From positions 2,170,001 to 2,234,000 of the forward strand of contig CM049986.1 of assembly GCA_016630955.3 (NCBI GenBank): a DNA stretch of 64,000 nucleotides, given 5' to 3'. The stretch comes from Didymella arachidicola (lineage: Eukaryota; Ascomycota; Dothideomycetes; Pleosporales; Didymellaceae). Both the position numbers and the translations under genes were made by a program. Positions 45,084-55,961 of the stretch are shown here, piece by piece. Numbering within the stretch: the first letter of the stretch is position 1; every line of letters begins with the position of its first letter. Below the pieces are notes generated by a model. It was not told the origin of the DNA. It saw nothing but the letters and a program-made list of their open reading frames with translations, and did not search any database.

Positions 45084-46765
45084 AAACAGGGCATGCGTTG
45101 AGCCATTTGTGCATTCATCTTGCGGTTTTCCACCGCGATTCTCGCCTCGAAATCGCTAGCTGCATCTGCTAGCTGCATCTGGGAGGTGTTGTTTGTATGA
45201 TATCATTCGGTTGCACGGCGCTGGCATGGGGCATCGGTCATGGTGGCAGCATTTGCTGAGCATGACGCATCGAGCGTCGAACTCTTCACGAAAGAGAAAA
45301 TAGATATAATGATACCCGTCTTCAAACCCCTCCTCGTTCCCTTTCCGCATATGAGCTGTTGATGGTTCCTCCGTCCTAGGTTGTGAATTACCAGTCCAAA
45401 TACCTCGTTGCGTAGTGCCAATCTACACTTTTCTGGACAGTTTCGGTATAAATTCTCTCTGGGTATGCTCTGGGTGGTGTGTTAGACGCATACAATATTT
45501 TCCAAATATTTACCATTTGTCGTTGTTGCGCGTGAATTTTCTTCTGATATTGCTGTACTTCAAAATGGAACAATAAGTGTTGAGCGCTATCCCGCTGTTC
45601 AATTCAATCAACAATGCTAATATCACCAACGCCACGCGGATCCCTCAGCCTCTTACACCAACCTACCAGAGAGCCCTTTCCATAACCATCAGATCAGTCG
45701 CAGTCGTCACGAGGCCGCTGTGAACGTGCCGGTGACTGAACCACAGTGAAACAGCGACGCCGAGCAGGAGCCGACAGCGAAACCGAGTACGACGTGTACT
45801 CGACAAACAAAATGCCAGTGACTTCACGAATGGATGTACCTGCCCACCACCTCGAGAGCACACGCTCGAGGAAGGTTGTCTGTTGTTGTATACCAAGGGT
45901 TTAGTTCATACTTATGTGCTTGGTATTTGTGATTATGTGTGAACTGACTGTTGATACCATAGGTACTGTATTGTTATTGCTGTTGATGGCGAATCGGTAT
46001 TCGGATTATAGGGGGTTTAGCTTGGATTAAGTGGTTCTCACGGCATTTTGTCAATCATGTGTTGAAACCGCAAAAAGTAACTAATCATAGGATGGTGTAT
46101 CGTCGTTGCAGAGAAAGCTAGCTCTCTGCCCCAGATCCTCGGAGTCTGGGAAGTCACTAGATCTCTGCGAATTTTATGGCAAACCGACTGTAGCTCTGGA
46201 GGCTACCAAGGTGTCAGCTGTTGCATGCAGGTTCTCCTGCTCTGAGAGGCTGTTTCTCCAAGCACCGTTGAGTCGGCCGGGGAGGTTAGAACTTCGCCCC
46301 ACTTTGGCACTCTGCCAGCCACACACGCGTACAGGACGCGTCTCAGAGTACACACCAACAACGCGACACTGCGATCGCTGAGTGACCTTTGTCATCATTT
46401 TCAGCAGACTCGCGAGCACTCCAACGATCAGACGACGGCAACGCGTTGCAAAGCCGTGCGTGCGCATCGACATGAAAGACCCACGGGTACACCTGAAACG
46501 TGCAGATCACCAATGTTACAAGAGTCATGCGGCACCCCTACGGTACACGCAAGCTCTCTCGTCGACAGTAATGCATAAAGCTTGACATACCACCACGATG
46601 CACAATGCTCAGGAAGGAGCGCGTTCTAGAAGAAACGAAAGCTTCGCTGCGTGCAGGCACCAAGGGTTTAGTCCTGTCTGAGCGACCATCTGAGGTAGAT
46701 ACCGTCTCCAAAATCACCTTCTGCCGTTTCTATTGTAGTACCGCGTTCTTGCTGCATGAGTAGTA
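45084..46765. other. intergenic
   Basis: No gene recognised. A 13-bp unit, GCTAGCTGCATCT, is duplicated in tandem at about 45158-45180. Confidence 0.45.
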
Positions 46766-48720
46766 ATGCTGTCGTTTCAACGTTTGTCGAGCCTTTGCGC
46801 TGTTACTTTCCTCCTTCTAGGCTCCGTCCGAGCTGGTCTGGACAACATCACCTCCCCAACATCTCTGTCCCGCTCGGTAAGTCACGAACACAAGACGTTA
46901 CACTACTACGCTAATGTCATACAGTGACCGGAGATCCATGCTCCCATCCCCAGCTTCGACATCCTCAGGCCGGATATTCTTGCTCCGGGTTACATCTTGC
47001 GCCGCACCGGAACACTGATCCTGGACCGCACATTACAACAACAATGAACAGCTCGTTTGGTCCAGTGCTGGCATGCTGGGTGGCTCGACGGCCCGCATCC
47101 CTCATGTCTGCGAGTACCAGGGTGCGGACCACATCTGCTTCTTTCAGGGACACCAGCACCATGGACGGGCGCACGGACATGGTATTATCATGAACAAGAA
47201 CTATTGCGCCGTAAAAATCGTCGAGGCTGTCGGTGCTGCGACCCAAATGGACATGTACGAGATCCGCTGGATCGACGGTGGAAGGCGAGCGCTGGTAACT
47301 ATCTACCAGCCTCGCCCGTACGATCTAGGCGCCTTCGGTGTCGGCCCTGGTTTTGGCTGGATCCATAACAGCCTGCTCCAGGCATTTGATGTTGAGACTG
47401 GAGAACTGCTTTCGAATGGCGTGCATTGGACCATGTTGCTTCAAGTTTCTCGTACACTTGCATTGATTGCACCGATACTAGCGGAGACGGTTTGACACGA
47501 GATACACCGTGGGACTTCTTTCTCATCAATTCAATCGGCAAGAATGCCGGCGGTGACTACCTGATCTCTGCTTGACACGTAGGTGTCGTCTACAAGATTT
47601 CGGGCGTGACCGGGGCTGTAATCTGGCAGCCCAATGGCGCGAAACCCTTCTTCAAGAATATCAACTTGAAGTCAACACTATGCTCTGTTCTTCAAGGAGA
47701 ACGCGACACACACAGTGATCAGCTTGTTCGACCACACCAGCAATACATTCAAGATCACAAACCCAGAAGCTTGAGGCACGCTCATCGGCATGGACCATAT
47801 AGACCGCACAGCAAGCAAGCTCCACGAGTGGCGCGTCCCAGAAGAGTAGGGTGTCTTGTCTGGCTCGCAGGATAACATGCAGATTCTTAACGGACGCAAC
47901 ATCTTTATAAGATGGGGTAATCACGCACACTTCTCCGAGCATCTCCCCAACGGCGAGGCCGTCATGTACGGCAAAGTGGCCCAGCGCGCATGCGATGTTA
48001 TGATGTACCGCTGCAACAAATACGCCTGGAAAGGCGAGCCGCCCACCGTGCCGAGCTTGCGGACGTGTTCTCGTACCGGATCCGGAGCAAGTGATGATAT
48101 TCTATGTCAGCTGGAACAGCGCAACAAAGGTCCGCTTTTGGCACTTTCACACTGCAGATTCCTTCGTGGGACTGTGAGAGCTCATGGGCACAGCGAACAA
48201 GACTGACTTCGAGATGGAGTATTCGCTTGCAGGCTCAATGAGCTGGGCGTACGCTGAGGCATTCGATGCTGATCGTGGGCTGTTGAAGCGGGGACGCTCG
48301 AGCATTGTGAAGATGTTCGTGCCTTCCGGTTTGATCGTCTCTGGCTGTGACGATCGTGGCTGCGATGACGTTGTGCCCCTTCGAGAAGGCGAGGTCTTCA
48401 GTGAGACGATGCCCGAGGTTGGCGATCGAAGAGACAACTACACCAGCGATCTGGGCGTCAACACTATCAGCTATTATCCGATGCTGAAATACGCCGCTCG
48501 CGGATGGCGTCTGTCGACCCTGGCGATCCCGGCAGTTCTGGTGTTGCTCGTTATGGGTGGTCTTTCCTTGATGCTGAGAAGGCGAAGGATAGCTAGACAT
48601 GGTGTTGTATGGCAAGAGAAGCTTGAGTCGATTGTACCTGACTCGTTTGGCAGGGTGCAGGGCACTTATGGACGGTCTGAAGCCGAGTACCACAAATTGG
48701 AGACCACCAAGAGCACGTGA
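46766..48720 (+). pseudogene. arylsulfotransferase-family (ASST) membrane protein pseudogene
   Basis: Broken remains of a secreted or membrane-anchored beta-propeller protein of the fungal arylsulfotransferase-like family. Exon 1 (46766-46876) is a signal peptide (MLSFQRLSSLCAVTFLLLGS); an intron and a second exon follow. Readable blocks lie in different frames: FDILRPDILAPGYIL; HVCEYQGADHICFFQGHQHH; PRPYDLGAFGVGPGFGWI; TSGDGLTRDTPWDFFLINSI; GAVIWQPNGAKPFFKNI; NIFIRWGNHAHFSEHLPNGE; and NKTDFEMEYSLAGSMSWAYA, with a C-terminal transmembrane helix and SFGRVQGTYGRSEAEY. Damage: stops at 46925, 47573, 47772, 47847 and 48175, and frame changes near 47000-47035, 47409, 47665-47690 and 48095. Several stops fit CGA-to-TGA or TGG-to-TGA changes. 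I do not give a repaired sequence. Confidence 0.85.
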
Positions 48721-49440
48721 GCGACCAACATGCGAGGATCAATATCTAAGAGAGACCACATCTGTTCGGTCCATATCTGCGATCCCTATTAAGCAAATAC
48801 CACTCTCTCACGTTGCCATCATAGCTGGACATAACCGCTTCAACAGAGGGTAGTCGTTAAAGGACCTTTTGATCCACACGACTCATGCAACTCCCCTCTA
48901 AAGACCTCCGATCAATCTCAAGACCGTTGTTTATTCTGGTCTTTTGTAGCGACAAGAGACCTATCCATTTTATCTGTATTGATCATAACAATGCCGCATT
49001 ATCGCGCAAAACCACCCAGTCTCGTCCTGATACGATAATGTGAGTGCGGGTAACCGTACCGCATGTACCGCCTAAGCTCGTGCTCGATTTAAAAATCACA
49101 GTGGAGACGCGTGACGGCCCGAACACGACGCGTACATGGTCGATTTCAGTACATACTGTGGTCGATCAAACGTGGTCAATAGGTTTCAGGAAGTCTCCAC
49201 TTGCCTGAACATCAGGATGCGGACCCACACTGGTGACGCAGCCTCAGCTATCTTCCAGCCGCGTCTCTGCAACAACAGCAGGCTGGGACGTCTTGATGTG
49301 CGGCTAAAGTGGACCGTGTGGGCTGAAAGCTTGTATGTACGCGTTGCCCTCTGTCTTCCTTTCAGATCGCTTCATTTCACAATCAAGCTTCGACGACTGC
49401 CGCTTTTCCGAGCGTATACCATTCGTTGCCCAATTTCATA
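48721..49440. other. intergenic
   Basis: Between the pseudogene and a small candidate gene. No coding or repeat signal is seen. Confidence 0.4.
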
Positions 49441-49689
49441 ATGACTCGATTCTCCATGTCTTCTGAGCGTTTCGACAAGTTCGTGTCGTACATTCCTTAC
49501 CTGACGGCGTTTGTCCTCGTCGCTCTCTATTTCGTGTTCGTTCTCCCACGTATCCAGGACTACATCGCTGCGGCCTCGGGCTACATTACTGCTGCACAGA
49601 AAGCAGCTCATGCTCAGGAATTTCCGAGAGGCTGTTCGCCTGTGACAAGATACAACAGACCAGTATTCGAGATCTATGGTCTGTACTAA
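49441..49689 (+). CDS. possible small single-pass membrane protein
   Basis: 82-codon ATG frame. A hydrophobic stretch at about residues 18-36 (IPYLTAFVLVALYFVFVLP) is a plausible transmembrane helix, preceded by a short charged N-terminus (SSERFDKF) and followed by RIQDYIAAASGYITAAQKAA. The tail PRGCSPVTRYNRPVFEIYGLY ends at TAA. No family is recognised and there is no nearby homologue to compare; it may be a real small protein or chance. Confidence 0.3.
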   Translation: MTRFSMSSERFDKFVSYIPYLTAFVLVALYFVFVLPRIQDYIAAASGYITAAQKAAHAQEFPRGCSPVTRYNRPVFEIYGLY

Positions 49690-50812
49690 AGTCGATCGTT
49701 GACGGAAGCTGCGGCGCACGCAGCATTCGCAAGCTCACCAGCTGGCAAGGGAAGAAAGAGCAACCAACATGATTCATGCAATTTTCACACCTGCCAACAG
49801 AGCTCCTCGGCAGATGTGAGCGCCAGTGCACGCAGGTCGCTGCACCAACGGCGCGAATCCACACAACCTCTGCACTCACAACGGTATCCTCCCACCGTGC
49901 CCACTATCCCCGGTACCGAGACACACGCACGACATTGAGAGCCCTGTCTCCACACGGCAATGGAAAACCGAACCATCGTGGCTCAATGTGCCAAACAAAC
50001 ATGTCCTGGCCATTCTCACCCTCTCCTGCCTCATCGACTTTTGGCAAACGGCCTCCCTGCAGTCGCACATGGTCGAGCAACTCCGCTCCTTCGACGTCGG
50101 TATCCCAGCCCCGCAGCTGTCTTACCAGGCAGGCGTGCTCCAGGGCTCCTCCATTCGCACAGATCTTGACGTCTGTTCTCTGCTTCGCCCAGTGAGGAGT
50201 TATCTTCACGTATTCAACGGGTCGTACGTGACGATTCCGCTGGACGCGCTCCCGTACGCACTGCCGAGTCTGCTGTATACGGTTTTGCTGTTCGTAGAAG
50301 CCGATTTGGTTATCACATTCCTAGTGGAGACTCTGTCTACGGATAGATACAACTATTCCCTCGCAGACCAGACATCAAATATGTACCGTGGCATCCGTTG
50401 CGTTCTCCTCGGATGTAACGTTTACACCGCGTCTGAGAGGCAGAGCCAAGCCAGCCTACGAGCCCGGCTCTCCTTCTCTAGAATTTAGACACTCAATATA
50501 CTGTGGACTTTGCTCAGCGTCGCCATCTTCGACCTACACGCTTGGGCCCGTGGCTGGAGAGTACTGGTTTGGATTAGGCCTGGAGAAGGTAATGGCTGGG
50601 CTGGCTGGCGATTGCGGGTATAGGTGCACTTGGATGTCTTGCGAGTCTTTGGGCGAAGAACGGGTCGGGGTTTGAGGTAGTTCTTCAAGAAGACTAGGAC
50701 CGTAAGAGTGGAAAGTAAAGACTAAACCTATACTTGATATCTCGCACGAGCTTTCCATATTTTGGACGGATCCATGACCTGGCCACTCCTTTTTTGCTCA
50801 TCTCTTATGGGG
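49690..50812. other. intergenic
   Basis: Several 70-220-codon frames overlap on both strands without domains. The 220-codon plus-strand frame at 49826-50488 lacks any recognised family. The right end is the 3' flank of the monooxygenase gene. Confidence 0.35.
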
Positions 50813-52781
50813 CTACCCATCACTATGCACCCTCGCCCATTCCCCAGTCAAACCCTTGTAATCCTCGGGCCCGTACGGCTCTGTCCACTCCGCAATCCGG
50901 CCGCTTTTTCTATGACTCTCCAATCCGACGTCCTTGAGAAGCATATCAAGATATGGAACAGCGTCGAACACGAAGTCCGGCAGTCGCGCCCCGTAGCCGC
51001 AGGGATACCTCCAACGCCCAAATCTGGCGTGCAGCGTGGTGATCCAACGCGCCTGCTCAGCAGTCGGAAGACGGTCAAGCTTGCCATCGAAGTAGGCCGA
51101 GATCCAGAGTGCCTGTGCTTGGGCACATATTGACGTGCTGATTGTCGAGAGCATACCTGCAAAGGCAATGTTTCGCTTCGCCAGGGTCGATGGGGGTGCG
51201 ATGAAGCGGTACAATTGAAAGGGCTGGTTTGGCGTCTCGCTGTCTGTTTCGCTGCGGACGGACTTAGGCACACTAGGCTGGTCTTGCAAGCGCGGGAATG
51301 TGTTTAGTATGAGCGAGTCGGCTTCTGTGACGAGTGGATCGGGCTTTACAGAGAAGTGCGGCATACCAAGCTCGGAGAGGCGGCCTGTGGGTAGGAAGCT
51401 GATGGGTGGACGCGACTTCCAACCTGTCGCGCAGAAGAGGGCATCAGCGTTGATGGTTTCGCCATCTGAGAGGTGGATAGTCTTCTCAGTCAGATGGGAA
51501 ATGTCTGCGACATGGACGCGCACTTGGCCGTTGCGAATATACTCAAAGAAGTCGGTGGGAAAGTTGCGAATGCTGAGACCGCTCCCAATCCAGAAAGCAG
51601 AATGCCATGGAGTCAGCTTCTTGGTTTCTGGGTGCTTGCTGAATTCCATTAGGTCGACCGCATCGCTTCCGAGGATGCTCCAGAACGCGTCGACAATCTT
51701 GCGTCCGAGCCATGTGCCGTGAAGGAAGCGCCGGACACCGCCGTATCCATCCTCTTCGCCCCAGATGCAAGGGCTCAGCCATGTCAGGAACCGTGTGTGG
51801 ACAAGCTTCTCCAACCACTTCTTGAGCGGGGTCACGTAGGGTGGGGCCATCCAAACTGGACCTCGTCCACTCTTCCGCACGATCATGTCAACGGACACTC
51901 CAGCGCTGGCGTAAGCATATGCAGCGTCCCACATGCTCTTCCCACCCCCAAGAATAGCGACATTGTGAGTGGTTGTGAGAGTATCGGCTTGTTCGCGAAA
52001 GTCTCTAGAGTGGAAGATGGGAGCATTGAAGTCTGCTTCACCTTTGAACGTGGGACGTTGAGGCTCAGATGTGAGCCCAGTGGCCACAATTAGCTTTCGA
52101 GTCTGTAGACGTACTGCTTCACCGGTCACAGTATTGCGCGTATTGAGCGTCCAGTTTCCTGTCTTGAGGTTTTCCTCAGCGGAGTCCACACGCGTGTTCA
52201 AACGAGTGCGGGAATAGACACCGAAGTGTTTCGCGAACGACGTTAAGTACTTGTGGATTACAGTACCCGGAACATGCTCGCCTGGCTTGATGTCGAAAGT
52301 TGCAGTGTCCATAGGGTAGTCACTGTACTCATAGGTGCCGAGCATGTTATTGGATTTGAGACCGGGATATAGGCGTTCATGGCTCCAGACGCCACCAATG
52401 CTGGATCCGCCTTCGAGTACGACGATCGACTCATTGGGGTGAAGTTCGATGTATGCTTTTGCAGCTGCAAGGCCGTACCAGCCTAGAATGTCGTCAGCAT
52501 CGCAGGTCTCGAGATCTTGTTGTCGTGGGCCCTTGTGGCAACTCAAACGCTAGGTGGTTGGAATAAGAGAGTGACAGCTCGTGGTGAGCAGGGAACATAA
52601 TAGGCATGTCATTGGGCACTATGTGGTGCGGTTACACCTGGCGTTGATCAAGCTTCGTGACGACGCGAGAGAAGGTGGGCCCACTGAGCAAGCGAACAAC
52701 AGCGCATTGTATGATACGGACGAGAGCTTTGTGAAAGCGCAACATACCTGCTCCCACAACAACCAGGTCAACCTCCTCCAT
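50813..52781 (-). CDS. FAD-dependent monooxygenase (flavin-containing monooxygenase-like)
   Basis: NAD(P)H-using flavoprotein that probably oxygenates a small molecule or natural product. Two exons, 52781-52748 and 52482-50813, give 567 aa. Exon 1 (MEEVDLVVVGAG) plus exon 2 (WYGLAAAKAY) rebuild the GxGxxG FAD-binding turn. Other marks: ERLYPGLKSNN (an FMO-type block), LIVATGLTSEPQRPTFKG, the second nucleotide-binding turn AILGGGKSMWDAA, and FCATGWKSRPPISFLP near the end of the second domain. The substrate is unknown. There is no neighbouring biosynthetic cluster, so a role in secondary metabolism is not supported. The 5' exon overlaps no other gene and its donor is GTATGT. Confidence 0.88.
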
Positions 52782-53313
52782 GGTGATGGTTTGGACGGGA
52801 GAAGCTCTAAGGTGAAGGAAAAGCAACAAACAGGAAGCAAGGGAAGGAACGACTTGTGCATCCCAACCGAGAACGATGTGTAGCAGTGCGACTGCGTAAC
52901 CTGGACGCCCTACGATCTATGGGACGACGGCGGCAGGTGCCACAGCTTAAAGCTCCGCGAGAAGCAGTGCGCCTTGCTTTCTCCTTTGGACAGACGGGAC
53001 AACGGGAAATGCATTTAAGACGGCAATTGTGGGCTACCAGAGGTGTCTCAGCCAGTCACAATACCAGTGAAGCCGAAAAGCGCAACGAAAGGCGGCCGAT
53101 ATTACTATGGTATCTGGCATAAGTTTTGTCGGTGGAGAAAGCCAGCCAGGGGTAGGGCCGAATACGTATATATTATCTGAGCCAATAAAGACTACAGCGT
53201 GTGCTGACTGATCTTATCTCTGCAAACCAAAAGCTATAGAAGTTACATTACGCATGCGCCACATCACGACCCACTGACAAAACTTATGCCTGATACCATA
53301 CTATAGTAGTACT
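52782..53313. other. intergenic
   Basis: Upstream of the monooxygenase and left of the inverted-repeat element. AT-rich near 53160-53310; no gene is seen. Confidence 0.4.
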
Positions 53314-53466
53314 AAGGGGGGGCCTTGAACGGGCTGGAAAACGAGGGTCGGTGTCGGTCGCAGAATAACCAATAAGAGCCGTTCAATATAGGTACTGGCC
53401 ATTCAAAAACCTCGAGAAACGTCTGTGGGGCACCTCGTATTTCCAGCCCGTTCAAGGCCCCCCCTT
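53314..53466. mobile_element. MITE-like element with 27-bp perfect terminal inverted repeats
   Basis: The arms are 53314-53340 and 53440-53466; the right arm is the exact reverse complement of the left (outer part AAGGGGGGGCCTTGAACGGG). Homology goes about 5 bp further inward after a 1-nt indel. The 153-bp unit has no coding capacity. I see no clear target-site duplication: the flanks read TACT on the left and GTAT on the right. It fits a miniature inverted-repeat transposable element or a fold-back element; no family is assigned. Confidence 0.65.
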
Positions 53467-54328
53467 GTATTGCCGTTGAGACGTGAGGCTCAAAGAGGCA
53501 TGGTGAAGGGTCAAGCTGTGGGGCGCACAAGGCTTGTGCCGCGTCCTACCCGACTCAACGGCTCCAACCCGAATGGTGCAACCCCCTACCCACGTGCTCT
53601 GTCACTCCTGTATCGAATTGATGCAGATACAAACAAGAGCACCGTGAGGGGTAATGATCTGTCACACCCGCTTTGGACGAGTCTGGCCGTTCTTGTTATC
53701 CATATAGCGATCGAAGCTTCGGGATGCCGCGGGTTGGATTGCAAACGAGCATACCGTATATGTCAGAGTTTCACCCCCTAACGCTGGGCTTGAAACACGC
53801 GACGACCACACGACTGGGACGTGCGAGGCTGCGAGCTACTTCAGAAATATGCAGCATAATCCCACCAGAGCTAGCGTCCGAGACCGCACTGATAGAGGGC
53901 TTGGGGCGAAACAGAAAATGCAACGACGGTTCGCGACTCACGAGGATCAGATCATTGAGTGGCTTGTTAGCGTTTGTCTGCAGTCCTTGATCGGACAGGC
54001 AATTGGGAGCACTTATCTGAACATGGAAGTGCAAAGCGCTTGTCTTCATTCTCTGTGGACATGCGAACACTGACGTGACAGCTCGGCTTCCGTTTTTGCG
54101 CAAGAAAGCAACGAAAGACGCCGTGGAAGCTCCGCTCCCCTTTCCAATAGCGTGTAGTGCCACTGCGAAACCTTCCTGGCTTGCAAGCGGTCCATCAGTT
54201 GCAGTGTTTCTGCTTGGGGTGCTCGGGACTGAGGTGTCGCTCATTAAGGTTGTGCCCATCGGTGCCATGTCGCAGACTTGATTCTGATTCTTCTTCTCAA
54301 TCGCGGTGAAGCGAAACCCATATGCAAG
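53467..54328. other. intergenic
   Basis: Between the MITE-like element and the second SAT4-type gene. The 316-codon minus-strand frame over 53771-54721 mostly shadows the next gene on the opposite strand and has no domain. No other gene is seen. Confidence 0.4.
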
Positions 54329-55642
54329 ATGGGGTATTCTTCCACGACTGAGGCGTTCACCCTCCTTGGCGTGGGAGTCGCCATCATCGCTCTTCGGACC
54401 GTTGCACGCGCGACTGCGGTAGGCTTCAAGCACTTCAAGTTCGATGACTACCTGATGTGTGTTGCTGCCGTTCGTATTTCTGCATCTCTGGCATTGGTCT
54501 TCGCTAACCCTGTTGAAGGTTATATACTCTCTTGAGACAGCTGCAGCATACATCGTCGGCGCCTGGTGGTTCGGACTCGCGAACAATGGAATGACAGACG
54601 AACAACGCATGAATCTCAACCCCGAGTCGCACGAGTATTCGCTACGAGTCGGCGGTTCGAAGACGCAGCTGGTTGGCTGGAGTCTGTACACGCTGCTGTT
54701 GTGGACACTGAAGCTGTGCATGTGCCACTTTTACTCTAGATTGACGTGAGTATCTCCATCTGTTCAGGTGAATAATACAACGTTGTGCTGACGCGAGTGT
54801 GCAACACAGATTTGGACTTCATCACCTTGAGCTGCGTGTGAAGATCGGCTACTTCTTAATCGGTGCGACATACATCGCGACCGAGCTCTCGATCCTGTTG
54901 GGCTGTCAGCCCTTCCAAAAGAACTGGCAAATACATCCAGACCCAGGCAGTCAGCATTTCGATCGGTGCGGATGTGCGACCACTGACTAGCCGTGCAGAT
55001 TTCTGTCAGCCAGCCATATCCAAGATCGACCTCTACGTTACCGTCGTCCTAAATGTCGCGACGGACCTCTACCTGATGTCGATCCCGATGCCCATGCTAT
55101 GGAAGGCAAACCTTCAGCTCAAGCGCAAGCTGTCACTGATTATAGTCTTTGGAGGCGGCGTGTTCGTCATGATGGCCGGCATACTGCGCTGCGCGCTGAT
55201 CATCAAAGACCCGGTCAATGGCGCACAAGCTGCAGGTACCTGGGCAGTTCGCGAAACTTTTGTGTCAGTGGTGATCGGAAATGTACCCATGATCTACCCG
55301 CTTACACGTCGGGGAGTCGAGAAGGTCTACTCGATGGCCGGTGCATCTAAATATGGACGCAGTCAGCGCAGCAATGGGTTCCAGGGCGATGGCGACTCAC
55401 TGCCTCTGAAGTCCAGCCAGGGTAAGCCTGCGCGTCAAGGGAAGATTCGCAGTGTTCATGCTCTGCCAACTACTTGGAATGACGAGCTGGCGATAGACGG
55501 TTGGGACAGCGAGAGGTCAAACTCGATCAGTCACACAAACTCGCATGCACGGAACATCAGCGCTGTGGATACACAAGAAGCTGTGGGAGGCATCCAAGTG
55601 ACACGAGAAACAATCTTGCATTGCGAGTCGAGGAAGACGTGA
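54329..55642 (+). CDS. SAT4/rhodopsin-domain integral membrane protein (intact)
   Basis: Fungal rhodopsin-domain protein with seven predicted helices, probably in the plasma membrane; function unknown. Four exons, 54329-54469, 54519-54745, 54810-54949 and 54999-55642, join in phase to 383 aa. The start is MGYSSTTEAF. Family blocks: FDDYLMCVAA before intron 1, VIYSLETAAAYIVGAWWFGL after it, LELRVKIGYFLIGATYIATE, CQPFQKNWQ, then NFCQPAISKIDLYVTVVLNV and PMPMLWKANLQLKRKLSL. The third intron has a CTGAC-type branch and restores the usual NxxCQPA junction. The tail (about 310-383) is hydrophilic. This is a separate, undamaged relative of the gene at 16.4 kb, not a close duplicate. Confidence 0.85.
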
Positions 55643-55961
55643 TCAAGGAGAAAGCATGTCACGACAGGGTTGCGCTAGATAGAACGAACGATGGAATGCG
55701 GCACGACCACTTGGCAAGGGACGCTGAGGCACTTGCTACGTCAGCGTCCCAGACTATGAATTAATGTTTAGTAGCAAAGTTCCAGCGATGACAGTAGTTC
55801 CAGGCAATTCGCCATATCCATAGCTTCCCTGTTCTCTCATGAGAATGCACCCAGATTTTCCGAGACCTCTGACGCCGGTGCTATGCATGTGTAGGAAACA
55901 ATGAGTCCTGTCTTTTGATTCGAGCGATGGGACTGAGAGGGGATTGGGCCGAGCCAATTCC
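55643..55961. other. intergenic between convergent genes
   Basis: 319 bp between the SAT4-type gene and the TAF1 stop. No gene is seen. Confidence 0.45.

Noticed and set aside
49826..50488. 220-codon plus-strand frame
   Set aside because: No recognised domain, atypical composition, and equally long frames overlap on the other strand.
53771..54721. 316-codon minus-strand frame
   Set aside because: It largely overlaps the first exons of the SAT4-type gene on the opposite strand and its upstream region; it shows no family features.
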